From NCBI GenBank assembly GCA_001792895.1, contig MARA01000011.1, positions 1 to 64,000 of the forward strand: a stretch of 64,000 bases of DNA. Direction: 5' to 3'. Source of the DNA: Lentinus brumalis (taxonomy: Eukaryota; Basidiomycota; Agaricomycetes; Polyporales; Polyporaceae). The stretch's first letter is position 1. Every line of letters begins with the position of its first letter. A model generated the notes under the pieces. That model was not told the origin of the DNA. It was given only the letters and a program-made list of their open reading frames with translations, and did no database searches. Positions 20,495 through 31,500 of the stretch are shown piece after piece. A program made the translations under genes and the position numbers.

Positions 20495-20701
20495 TGTAAC
20501 GGCACCGTTACTCGTGACTTACCCGATTCGGATCCACGTACTTACCGCCCGTCTTTACGATACACTCTCTTGGCCAAACCAACGCCAGTATGGCTTGGTT
20601 ATCTCGTCTCTCGCTCTTGCTCGTCTTGTAGCTTGCTTAGCAACTCGAATATCATGTCTTTGACTCGCCTCTAGCCCGCCCTCGACGACCTTGCCATTAC
20701 A
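20495..20701 (+). repeat. 3' LTR of element C
   Basis: 207 bp; differs from the 5' copy by T to C at position 6 (20500), which breaks the terminal inverted repeat, and C to T at offset 139 (20634). Confidence 0.95.
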
Positions 20702-20940
20702 GCACAGTGGTCGTCTCACACCCAGGGCTAGAGTCGTCCAAGACCTATAGATTAGGTGAACGTATACTAGCGATAGGGCGGTGAGAAGATACCCTTCTCA
20801 CCGCGCCTCGAGCAGGATATACAAGAGGAACTGTACAGTAGATGCAGCCACTATCTTATCGTACAGTAGTAGATCATGATTATGCAGGGGTTCAGCGTCT
20901 ATCTAATCGCGGGCGCTCCGACCGATGTACGTCCGTTACA
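20702..20940 (-). repeat. Main part of the 5' LTR of element B (chromovirus)
   Basis: Read on the minus strand it starts TGTAACGGACG at 20940 and, after removal of element C, ends in TTTACA. It holds a TATA-like TTGTATATCC and a strong inverted repeat (20778-20804). No second LTR copy is in the window to verify the ends. Confidence 0.6.
20778..20804. promoter_or_regulatory. 11-bp perfect hairpin in the chromovirus LTR
   Basis: GCGGTGAGAAG and CTTCTCACCGC surround a 5-base loop (ATACC). On the minus strand it lies just after the TATA-like sequence, so it would be near the 5' end of the retrotransposon RNA. Confidence 0.7.
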
Positions 20941-21895
20941 GGCACGCTGTCAGCTGCAGTCAATAACGCGTGATACGAGCGATATCGTTCTGAAGACAAA
21001 TGCGCATACATACTCACCGCGTTGTTGTACAATGGAGTCCTCGCCGTAACTCCCCAAAGCCCCGGGAGGTTCTTCGCTGCGATGGAACTCAAGGTGATCT
21101 TGGCTACTACTGCTGATGAACTACTACGATATGGAGCTGCAAGACAAGTCGACCGGAAGGCCCGCCAATCTCCACTTCGGTGTTTCCATAGCACCTTCTC
21201 GAGCTCCTAGTGCGGTGGTCATGTTCAAGAAGCGGTGAAAGTGCAGTAGGGTTGAATTGTAGGATACATGAAGACGGGGACCGGCTGCCTACTGTAATCT
21301 GCGAAACTACTTCTCGCATCCATCCGACCAGACGATTGTTCGCTACTCTGACTCATGAAGTGACTGTGATGCAATCTCCAGAGACGTTCGTCCAGCGTCG
21401 TCTGCGAGCTTGATTGGACTGAAAAGGAAGACTGCACATGCCTGCGCGTCGTGCCCCTGCAGAGGAAGGTACCGATACTCGCTGTAAGGGTTGATACATA
21501 CGGACCGTTCAGTAGTGCGGTCCTCCGGTATGTATTGTAGACTCAGGCACCACGAGCAATTGCATACGGTCGTGCTTGAAACGTTGACCTCCTGGCGCTT
21601 TATCTGAACACACGCACCAATTCCAAGTGCTTGGTAGCAGCCACTGCGTTTAACATACTTATCTGTCTGACACCACCACCCTTCCTTGGTAGCTACGACC
21701 ACTTTTCTCCGACCAGTACCCACTACCGGAAAGCATGAAATCCAAAGGTTGTACACATTCAAGACGGTCTAATTATATCCTACATCCTCTGAGAACGCCA
21801 AGTCCGTGTAGAGTACACGATAGCAAGATCGACAAAAGCAAGCAGGCAAGTATATGCTACACGTAAAGCACTCCAGTCATAGAGTGCTATCGACT
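20941..21895. other. Intergenic region between element B and the NRAMP gene
   Basis: About 950 bases with only short random ORFs on both strands. It is lower in GC than the retrotransposons. It holds the 3' flank of the NRAMP gene; no RNA gene or repeat was recognised. Confidence 0.6.
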
Positions 21896-24120
21896 TCAAA
21901 CGCCCTCCCCGAGGCCGAGTCCGACGATGGCGTACACGTTCGCCATGACAATGACGAGCCAGATCGCGTACCCCACCCCAGTCGTGATCTTCCCAATCGA
22001 GAAGTCTACCGTCTCGAACTGCTCCTCCAACGCCAGCGTAGCATCTGGTGGGCTGTCAGTGTGCGCTGGGGACGCACCGTCCCCGGGCAACGCGGGCGCA
22101 GGAGCGGTTGCGCGCTCCACCGGCTTCTTCACGCTCATGACGGACTTGGAGGACGTCAGCCAGAGGAGCGGGAACACGATGAACGGGAGCACGATGGACA
22201 GTATGACCTGAGACGCCACGAGGAGCGTGTCGATGCCCGCGCGTCCCAGGCCGGCCGCCACCACGAGCGCGGGGACGAGCCCCAAGCAGCGCGTGAAGAG
22301 CCGCCGCATAACGGGCTGGAGGGCACAGGAGAGTGAGAACGTGCGCAGCTGGTGGCGCAGGGGGTGGGACTCACCGAGAGCCGCCAGCGAATGAACCCCT
22401 CCGAGACTATTTGGCCCGCGAGCGTGGCGATGATGGACGAGCTCTGCCCGGAGGCGAGGAGTGCCAAGGCGAAGAGGATTGCAGCCGCTGTGGGTGTGGG
22501 TGGACGGGGTTAGTCAGGAACGGGAGAACCGTTAATTAGGACGCTACGTACGCTTCCCCACGCTGCTCTGGAGGAGGTCATATGCGTCGAAGAGACTCGC
22601 CGGACCTGTGGACCCGGTATCGCCGCTGAAGAACACCGCTGCGGACAATATCAGGATCCTGAGAAACTACCGTCAGCCAATGGGGTATGGGATGTTTGAG
22701 AGGCAGACTTACAATGCATTGATCACAACGGCGAGCCCGAGCAGACTCACGACCATGTCGACGATGCCGTGGTACAGGTGCGCCCGCACGAATGCCAGGG
22801 GTTTGTTCTCATGCTCGGCATGCGACTTCGGCTCGTCAGGGAGCACTGTGGACGGCAGGACACGGAAGTGCCTCCTGACGGAAGCAATCACGTATTCGAG
22901 GAGCGAATAGGCTCCGCGCTTGCTCGCAGAGGGCGTCGATGAGATGGTGAAATCCGAGTCCGTCGAGAGCGTGGAGTCCACCGTAATTAGAGTTGGAGGC
23001 TTCAGCGGCGGTGATGGTGCAGGCGACAGCCTATCTTGTGTAGCCAGCGCCGAGCCCAGGAATAGGCTGTGAGGCATTACGGTGGCTCCTATGATACCGA
23101 TAGCTGCGGGGTATAACGGGATGAGTACCTGCTCCCAAACGAGCCGACCAGCGACCCACATGTGTACAACGCGTCCGATCGGAAGACCGTCTTCGAGGGC
23201 AAGAAGCCGTCAAATGCGTCGCCCCAGTGCACGCGCGCCTTCGAAATGATGATGGCCATGCAGATCAACACTATAAATACCTATACGCGACAGACCGTCA
23301 GCCTCTTCGGTACGAGTCTCGGCGAGTCGAAATGCGACGCACCAGGACGGCAATGAACAGTTCGAACATCCTGACCGGCTGGCCCCGCATCGGATCCCGG
23401 AGCGCCAGGAGGAGGAGCACATCGGACGCGGTCAGGAGGACACCCGCCCACAGCGGGAGTGTCGGGAACAGCATGCAGAGCGCGATGGCAGAGCCGAGGA
23501 GCTCTGCGAGGTCGGTGCTGATGATGGCGATCTCGGCGAGCACATATAGGGGGTACAGCACGAGCCACCGCCATAACAGCTTGTGTTTCGGGCGGTCATG
23601 CAGCAGGAGACGACAGTGGGAAGCGAGATCTGCGCATACATCAGCATCTTTGACAGTGTGGGGCGACGGTTGCACATACTGAGACCAGTGACGCAACCGA
23701 GGCGGGAGGCTTGTGTCTAGTCCGAACTTTCAGCGATGCATACGCGCAGGAGAGCAGAACGCGCACCTGCATGAATATCGCGAATATGCCCGCGAGGAGG
23801 ACGACAAAGAGCAGCTTGTACCCAAACTCGGAGCCCGCCTGGAGATCGACACCCCAGTTCCCGCTGCCATGCGTCGATTCAGCTCACACTCGAGCTCAGA
23901 GCGGCAGCACAACTCACGGATCGAAGTACGCAACGGCACACACGATGCCCACGCCCGTATGCTTCGTCGCATGCAGCACAACCATGCAGGCCATGCCATG
24001 TGCGCGGCGGAGCCAGCCCAGCGTGCCCTTCTCTGTCTTCGCCTTTGTCTCTGCCGTCATCGCGGCGACGGTCGGTGGCTGGACGGCGACGGGGTCCTTG
24101 CTCTCTTGCGCGTCGAGCAT
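21896..24120 (-). CDS. NRAMP-family divalent metal transporter (Smf-like), nine exons
   Basis: Exons 24120-23918, 23863-23767, 23716-23680, 23629-23343, 23280-23160, 23103-22713, 22658-22552, 22487-22375 and 22315-21896 give 1776 nt (591 aa) with all phases consistent. The signature DPGNW spans exons 1-2, with AGSEFGYKLL after it. Exon 4 carries AEIAIISTDLAELLGSAIAL and exon 6 the second signature ATVMPHSLFLGSALATQDR, as in fungal Smf proteins. About 11-12 membrane segments are visible. NRAMP proteins move Mn2+, Fe2+ and related ions with protons, at the plasma or endosomal membrane; the substrate here is inferred from the family. Acidic/Ser-rich linkers lie between the sixth and seventh helices and near the C-terminus. 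No frame break was needed. Confidence 0.95.
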
Positions 24121-24750
24121 CGTGGGGGAGGAAGATGGGGGATAGAGGGATGCATGAGCTGGCGGACTCGGTGGCCAGTCTGGAGGGTCGCGAAACCGGC
24201 GGAGTGGATGGCTGCCTGCGTCTGGCTCTCGCAGGGAACGGAGAAGTGGTACTCCAACTTTTGGTAACTCGAGCGCCCCGCGCGTCCAGCCGATCCGCTC
24301 CGACTCCCCCTCTCCGCCTCCTGGTTCCGCACAGCGCGTCGCGGCGGCTCTCCGTCGTCTGGCTGGGCGCTGCGGGGCATGTTGGTGGTTAGAAGACAGA
24401 TACGACGAGCCCCAGGACGTCTGCAGGCCGCGGTGGTCACGCTTAGCGTTTGCCGGATGGTCGCCGGTGTTCTGGAGGCGCCCATGCCGTCACTTCTGCG
24501 GCCTCCAAATCCTACCACGCCCTGCTGGAACTTCTCGGGCCTACTTCAACGCCGCATAGTCGTCAACGAATCGTTGCTATTGATACAGATCTAGCCTACA
24601 ACACGTCCAAAACATACAAAATCGAGAAGAGAAAGCGTCTGGCTAGCGAGTGATGTCTTCCAAGGCAGCGGGTCTCCGTTCTGTCGGTCCGCCGAGCCTG
24701 CACAGCGAGCCGCGGTGCCCGTTAGCAGTTCGCCGCCAAGGCCGAGAGAG
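24121..24750. other. Upstream region of the NRAMP gene
   Basis: About 630 bases between the NRAMP start and the stop of the next minus-strand gene. No gene recognised; it should hold the NRAMP promoter. Confidence 0.6.
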
Positions 24751-26099
24751 CTAGAGAAGGTGCTCGACGAACTGCGATCCAGAGGTGACGCACGCCAGCG
24801 GGCGGTGGAAGAGCGACGATCCGTACGGTGGGGAGGACTCAGGCGAGTGCGGCGACCGGGACGGAGCGGTAGGAGCTGTCCATGATGTCGCCGGCGTGTC
24901 ATATGCATCAGGTATCGCGGGTGATGCAAACGCGAGACGGCCGCGCGGCAGCCAGGACCAGGACCGGGGAGGAGGAACAACAGAAACGGACTTGAATGAT
25001 ACTGACAAGAGAGCGCGGATGGTGTCCCGTGCCTTCCTTACGGCGTCCAGAGAGTGCCTGCGGAAGTACCGCCACGGGGTCGCCCGACTGCGACAGTTGC
25101 CGGGGAGAGTACACGATTCGTAGTTGCAGCGGGAGCAAGGCGGGTGGATGGCGGACTCGACGACCTTGAACGGGAGCTTCTTCCTCAGAGTGACAGAGGG
25201 GTCGAAGCCCAAGCCGACTGCCGCACTGGTGCTGCCCGGAACGCCTAGGACTCCCATGACCGCCCGTGTGCTCGCGTTGCTCTCTCCAGGCCGGATGAAC
25301 GGCTCGGTCAGCTGCTGTCGACGGCCACCATCGTGTGCTTGGTACCACATCTTGCACGCGAGCCATTGTCGTTCACAGGCGCGACAGATGATACCGTCCT
25401 CGAGCTGAGCCAGGCAGCAGCGGTTGCAGGAAGGTATTGAAGGAACGGGAGAGAGCGACACAGTGCTGGCAGAGGGTGTAAGACACGGCGACTGGGAGGA
25501 CGTGGCTTGGACGTATTTCGCGAGCGTGATAGGTGACCGAGGCTGGAAGACTGGAGACTGAGAGATCTGGGGTGTAGGCATAGTCAGAACAATCGACGGT
25601 GTCGGAGCTGCAAGGAGGCAGGGTGTGCGAGGTGGCTGTATCGTGAAGTGACTTGCACCGTCCTCGAGCGAGCGCGAACATGAGATTTGGAATAGCCCAG
25701 GATCGTTCGAAGAACGTTCCTTGCCGCACTTGCGCCCTGCGATCAGTTAGATGGGACGCGTTGTACACAAGCAACTCACTCGAGGCGGGCTTGTGAACGC
25801 TACGCCAGAATCTTCGTCTATCATAGACAACTCCGCTACGGCAGCCATATCGTGGAGGCCGGAGACGTGGGATACGGCGGAGTAGTACTGAGTAAGCCCA
25901 CTGCGCGTCGAGTCTTCGTATGGAACAGAACAAAGCTGATAGTCAGTGTCAGCCGGGAGCGGTCAAAAGAAGAGACATCGAGAAATCGAAGACTACCTGC
26001 CCAAAGTCTTCGATGTCGGAGTCCGAGTCCGAGTCCTGTTGTAATGACTGTGATATCGAACATCATCAGCATGCTAACCGATGTGTTGGAGCTGTTCAT
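24751..26099 (-). CDS. Orphan protein with two Cys clusters, four exons
   Basis: Model: exons 26099-26079, 26035-25997, 25935-25780 and 25728-24751, 397 aa, all joined in phase 0; introns have GTTAGC, GTAGTC and GTGAGT donors. The N-terminus is acidic and Ser-rich (DSDSDSDIEDFGQ, ELSMIDEDSG). The middle holds two possible zinc-binding clusters: CNRCCLAQLEDGIICRACER and CSRCNYESCTLPGNC. The C-terminus is Pro/Ser-rich and ends FVEHLL. No family is recognised. The first two short exons and the acceptor of exon 4 are the least certain parts; an ATG at 25581 is the fallback start. It is divergent from the kinase at 26930. Confidence 0.6.
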
Positions 26100-26192
26100 G
26101 ATCCGGACGTCGTCGTAATGACACGCATATAGTCACTGGATTCAACCGCTTGCACATGCCAGAGCAGATGTATAACTGGGCGCGGAAGCAAC

Positions 26193-26645
26193 ATGGCCTT
26201 GTCTCGACTCGCGTCTACCGGGGAGGTAGACCACGACTTGTATGTACCGAGGGATCTCGAAAGGCTTCGCAGATACGAGAGGCGCACCTTGACCTTCTTG
26301 GACGATCTCAGAGCCCTTGGTGGAAGTGCTTCATGGGAACATGTCCGGGACCTGGTCGAGCTAGCCTACTCCACAACGTCGGTGGGGCACACGATCGAAT
26401 CGTGTAGGTGCATACCTCGTCGTAGATTTCTTGCGCTGCATCGCTTGTCCGGGCTAAATTGCGGCGACGGCGCGGGCGGAGATAGACGAACGGTCTCTGC
26501 AAACATATCGCACGTCGCGCATCAGCTACCACTATCAGCAGTCACGCACGCAAAGGCGTACAGGATGTGTTTTAGCGATGTTGTTTATGAACCACGCGGT
26601 CTTCTCGCGGACGCCATACATGAGGTGCGCTCCGTTCCTCTTTAG
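26193..26645 (+). CDS. Possible small gene, uncertain
   Basis: A 150-codon ORF from an ATG (MALSRLASTGEVDHD) whose first half (RDLERLRRYERRTLTFLDDL) looks coding-like and whose second half does not. It lies between two divergent genes, in the likely promoter region of both. No domain recognised; it may be chance. Confidence 0.25.
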   Translation: MALSRLASTGEVDHDLYVPRDLERLRRYERRTLTFLDDLRALGGSASWEHVRDLVELAYSTTSVGHTIESCRCIPRRRFLALHRLSGLNCGDGAGGDRRTVSANISHVAHQLPLSAVTHAKAYRMCFSDVVYEPRGLLADAIHEVRSVPL

Positions 26646-26929
26646 TTTCGTGTGCGGGACCAGCGCGGATGTTCTTCGAGCCGTCATGACCGGCGAGGTG
26701 TCTTCTGGGTGCTTGATGATGGGTCCAGCGGGCCGTGGGTCGTGGTTTCGCGTCGTGGAGATGAGGAGTTGGGCGAAGTCTGGGCAAGGGAGGGTTCGAC
26801 TTGGAGCGAACCGGGGATAGCCGAGGCGCGCCGTGGTTCGCGAGCGCGAGCCTTCCCGCGATTCAAGTTGTACTTACAGGCGGTGCGCGAGATGTTCCCG
26901 ACCGCCTTAACCATCTACTTCGCAAAATT

Positions 26930-28443
26930 ATGGATGGTTCGGACGCAATAGACTTCGGCGAGTTTGACTCGGACTCGGAGACTCCTCGATGGCCAAGTTT
27001 GCAGGACATCTTCGATCCAGTACGTCTCTGCAAACACATGGGTTAGGTAGGCCTGACGTATGGTCTCCCGACAGGACTCTTTTGAGACCATCGCGGAGAA
27101 CGCGGCCTCGTACATAACCCGCGCACGGTTCCGTGACGCCGAGCACTCGTCGAGCTTGGTCGCCATCAAGAGCGGGTCCATCGACCCAAGGTTTTCCAAA
27201 CAACCGCACGACATCGGCAAAGAGCTCCGCATACTGCTTAGTACCGACCATATGAATGTACGTGTATGTGAACCCAAATGTCAGAACACATGTCCTCATT
27301 CTCCGCGCAGATCATCGAAGTACTCGGACACTCGTACGAGTCCCCGACGAGTACTCTGCACTATTGGATGTCATTCCTTCCGTTCGATGTCTATGGCATT
27401 CTCTCCAACCCTCGCATGTCCCCACACGCACCCCCAAGCGGGACCCCCGACATCGCAGCGGATCCATCCTCCTTCCTGGTCGTCGCAAAATCCATCATCT
27501 ACCAAACCCTCTCCGCACTCGCCTACATCCACAAGCACGGCATCGCCCACCGCGACCTCAAGCCGCGCAACCTCCTCTTGACCGCCGACGGCCACCTCAA
27601 GCTTATCGACTTCGGGATCGCGTGGACGGAGAACACCGACGAGCGCGACCTCTGGCCCGAACCGCGCGGCCGCATGTGTTTCGACGTCGCAACTGGGCCG
27701 TACCGTGCGCCCGAGCTCCTGTTTGGCGCGGCCGACTACAACGCGTACGCCACAGACCTCTGGAGCTCGGGTGCAGTCTTTGCAGAGTTCTTCACCCCTC
27801 TGCGCCTGTGTAGGGCCTACGATGATGACGATGACTGGTGCCAGGAGGGAGAAGAGTCGGGCAGCGAATCCGACTCGGACGAGTCTGCCCCCAAGCTACC
27901 CTTCATCGTCCCAAAAGGTCTGTCACCCGACAGCCCGGACGTCGAGTGGGTGCGGGAGTCGCTCTATGACGGTACGCGCGGACAGATTGGGCTGGCCTGG
28001 AGCATCTTCAAGGTGCACGGGACGCCCACGAACGAGACGTGGCCGGTACGCACCCCTATTTGTATCCTGGTTTGACGAGGACATTGACGATGAACATACC
28101 CACCCAGGGCTTCAAAGACCTCCCGGACGCGCAGAAGGTCACATTCACGCAGGTCCCAGCAGTAGACCTGCAGAAGCTGCTGCCCAACCTTCCTCCAGCT
28201 GAAGTAGAGCCAGATCGCCATGCGTGTCTTGACCTCATCCGCAAGCTTCTCGCGTACCCTCCAGAAAACCGTCTACGGGCAGTCGAGGCCCTGGAGCATC
28301 ACTTATTTTGGAGGGGAGTGCCACTGCTCTTGCCTACTGACTACCCACCCACGGAGGGGCAAGAAGTAAGAGAGTGGAATGGTAGAACGCTTGCAGACTT
28401 CGTGTCACAGTACGTCAGCGCAAGTGAGAATGTGCAAGCTTGA
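26930..28443 (+). CDS. CDK-type Ser/Thr kinase, Cak1/Csk1-like, four exons
   Basis: Exons 26930-27019, 27075-27257, 27311-28045 and 28108-28443 give 447 aa with every junction in phase 0. The kinase core shows the Lys (SLVAIKSG), a Glu helix without a PSTAIRE sequence, HRDLKPRN, LIDFGIAW and YRAPELLFGA. The region that should be the glycine-rich loop lacks GxGxxG, as in yeast Cak1. An acidic insert (DDDDDWCQEGEESGSESDSD) interrupts the C-lobe before a KLPFIVP segment. The family phosphorylates the activation loop of CDKs; this role is inferred. It is convergent with SMC4, 143 bp away. Confidence 0.85.
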
Positions 28444-28586
28444 TTTAGCAGCGCCACTTTCCACGGACGAAGAGAGCTTAATGTGATATGTATGATAGGA
28501 TACCAGATACAACAAGATGCGCCATGTATAGCTACTTGAGTATACCACAGTACTGTACAATCCAAGATCTAGTCAGCGTTCAACGT

Positions 28587-31500
28587 TCAGCCCGCAACTG
28601 GCACTGTGTTGACCGGGATAGAGTTCAATGCGTGGTTGTCGATCGAGATACCTGCAGAAGATCCGGATCAGCAAGGTACAGGGAGAGTCGGAAGAGCCGA
28701 ATCTCACTTCTAGTCGCGTTCGCGGTCTTGTAGATGCCGATGAGACGGTGGCTAAGCTCGAACATATCGTTGCTGGTAGACAAGTTTTTTTCAGTTTCAC
28801 AACTCAAGCTTGTGCTGAGGACGAGACCCACCGGAGAGAGATGATGATGAATTGCGCGTTCTTCGTGCGGTCCTTGATGTAGTTCGCGACAATCGACACA
28901 TTGCGGAAATCCAGAGCGGCGTCAATCTCGTCCATGAAGTAGAGCGGTGTCGGCTTGTAGACGTGCAGGGCGAACACAAGTGCGAGCGAGCTCAGCGTCT
29001 GCAACGGAGTCAGTCTCGACATCGACCTCGCACTCAACCGGAGCGTCTGACCTTCTCGCCGCCAGAGAGGTTGGAAATGTTCTTCCAGCTCTTCTTTGGG
29101 GGCATGACACTGAAGATGATACCTTCGGAGAAGGGATCCAAATTATCGACGAGCTCGAGCTCAGCGTTACCTCCAAGGGTGATCATCTAGTCGCGATTAG
29201 CAAAACATCACCCTACTAGCGTGGACCGACATACCTGATACATCTCCTTCAGCTTGAGGGAGATTGTGCTGAAGCCAGCCATGAACTCAGCCAGCCTCTT
29301 CTTCGTCAGTTCTTCGTACTCGGCCTTCTTGGCGTCACGCTCCTTCGTGATCTCATCAAGGTCTGCAGCACGTCGCAGGAACTCTTCCTCGCGCTTCCGA
29401 TAGTCCTTGAGGACGGACAGGTCGGGCTTCGCATTCTTCACCTTTTCTGTGAGACCATGAGTATCCGTAAGGAGCGTATTGAGGGCGCCTGAGTAACGCA
29501 CCATCCAACAACTGTTCATCGGCGAGGAGCTCGCGCTTCCTGAATCCAGCGAGCTCAGCATCGGAGTAGTTCCGCAGCTTGTTTGCAGGAGTCTTCTGCG
29601 CCCCAGGCTCCTTCTTGACGGGCCCTTCGCCTCCGTCACCGCCTTCCTCGCCATCGCCTTCTGACTTCTCGCCCTCCGCTTCCTCCTCCTCCTCGTCATC
29701 ACTAGACAGCGTCAGCCGTGAATGATAGCAAGAACGGCAAAAGCACTCACTCGACGTCCTCGAGCTGAAGCTTGTCATGCTCGGCCATCCAGTGCTCCCA
29801 AGTACCCCTGTTCTGGTTGAACTTGTTTTGAGTATCGGTCAGCTGCTGCTGTATCTTCATCTGTATGGCGAACAGGTCGATAAGCAATAGCACGCAGTGG
29901 CCAGTCAGTTGTGACTGACCTGCTTCTTCTTGAACTCTTGGATCTCCTCCTCCTTCTCATCGAGCTCTGCCTTGAGCTTCGCCAAATCCTCGGACGACTT
30001 CTCCGCGGCAGCCTGAGCATCTCTGACCTTTTTCTTGACTTCGTTCATGTACCCGGTCAGCTCTTCAAGACTTTCATCCAGCTGTGCGAGTTCCTTCTGG
30101 ACTTCTTCGAGTTCCGCTTCATTCGATTGAATGTGGCCCTGGTGCTTCTCGAGGTCCTTCTCAGCCTTGGTCTTCGCAACCTCAGCCTTGGTCATCTCAT
30201 CGTTCGCGAGGTTGATGTGCAAGCGGAGGCCGTCGACCTTGGACTTCTGAGAAAGGAGCCGCGCACCACCGATCTCGAGAATCTTCTTCTCGAGCGCCTT
30301 GATCTCCTCGTCTATAGCGCTAGACTTCTCCTTGTACTTCTCAAGCTGAGAAGTGGCGGCAGCGATCTCTTTGTCGAGCTGAGAGATCCGAGAAATGTCT
30401 CCCGCATCTGGCTTGCTCTGAGACCTGGAGGACCGTCAGTAGATGACCGCAACGTAAAGTGTAACATAGTTCCGTACTTGAGCTCCTTGACGATCTTCTC
30501 ACTGTCCGCGATACGTTTGGAGCAGTTCCTGATGTCAAGGTTGACCTTCTCGATTGCAAGATCAATCTGCGGACCAGCTCGCTTGAGTTCATCCACCCTA
30601 CTCTCAAGCTCTCTCAGCTGGCGTTGCGCCTCCTCGAGCACTCGCGTGTCATTTTCGCTCTCTTGCAGATACTGGCGGATCACCTCTGGAGGGACGGCTT
30701 CCGCGGCCAGCTTCGAACTCATGCCGCCGCGCTGGACGGAGTTACCACCGCCGGACATTGTACCAGACGAGTCGATGAGCTGCCCGGCGAGCGTAACGAC
30801 ACGCCACCGTTTATGACCGCCGAATGCGATGCGGTTGGCCTGATCCAAATTCTCCGCGACGAGGGTGTCCGTGAGCGCCTTGTAGAACGCAGCTGCGAAG
30901 CGAGGCTCCTTAGGCTTGATGAGATCGAACAGGCGCGGCACGTTCTCCGGCGTCTGAATCTGATTCATGCCGCCTTGGCGAAGCTTCTCAAGGACGATGA
31001 AGGACGCACGGCCGACTTGCTGGCTGCGGAGGTACTCGATGCATGCCTGACCCTGTTCGACCGTATCGACCACCATATGGCCTAATTGACCGCAGGCAGT
31101 GGAGACGGCGACATCGTACTTGTCCGGGATGGTGCCGAGGCTCCCCAAACGTCCCTGTAGAACCATGAATTTCCCTCAGACAGTCCAAACATACGCATAA
31201 CGAATAGCTTACGTGGAACCCATCGATACGGCCCTGAGCCTTGAGCCGCTGCAAGCTATCCAAGACTCGGTTGTTGCTGCGGCTTTGTTCCTGCGAAGAC
31301 TTCGCCTCCTCGGCCTTCTGACGTGAAGCGGAAGCCTTGGAGCGGAGGCCTTGAATGTGGCCTTGAGCGTTCTGGGATAACGTAAGCTTGATCGATATAC
31401 GATACAAATGACGATACCAACCTGTAGTTCGCGCTCAGCTTCCTTGATGGCGTTCTGATTCTTGGATTTCTCGTTCTTCAACTTGTCGAGCTCCGTTGTC

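Larger units (their letters stand above)
18300..20701 (+). mobile_element. Element C: complete 2402-bp non-autonomous LTR retrotransposon (LARD/TRIM-like)
   Basis: Two 207-bp LTRs (18300-18506 and 20495-20701) differ at only two positions. The element is flanked by a perfect 5-bp duplication GCACA (18295-18299 and 20702-20706). A putative primer-binding site (18509-18520) and polypurine tract (20481-20494) are in the right places. The 1988-bp interior has no gag or pol domain on either strand. It is therefore a recent, probably trans-mobilised insertion, sitting in the LTR of element B. Confidence 0.93.
9236..20940 (-). mobile_element. Element B: chromovirus (Ty3/gypsy with chromodomain), interrupted at both ends
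   Basis: Read on the minus strand: LTR (20940 to 20702, resuming at 18299-18289), long Gag region (18247-15523), protease (15526-15104), RT-RH (15103-12957), IN plus chromodomain (12956-11122), then an extra ORF (10965 onward). Element C is inserted in the LTR and element A in the extra ORF, so no 3' LTR is visible. Pol has two in-frame TGA codons and two one-base breaks at G/C positions. Confidence 0.8.

Noticed and set aside
21854..22336. 160-codon + strand frame
   Set aside because: Antisense of the last NRAMP exon.
29911..30816. 301-codon Leu/Ser-rich + strand frame
   Set aside because: Complement of the SMC4 coiled coil; such shadows are common opposite Glu/Lys/Gln-rich sequence.
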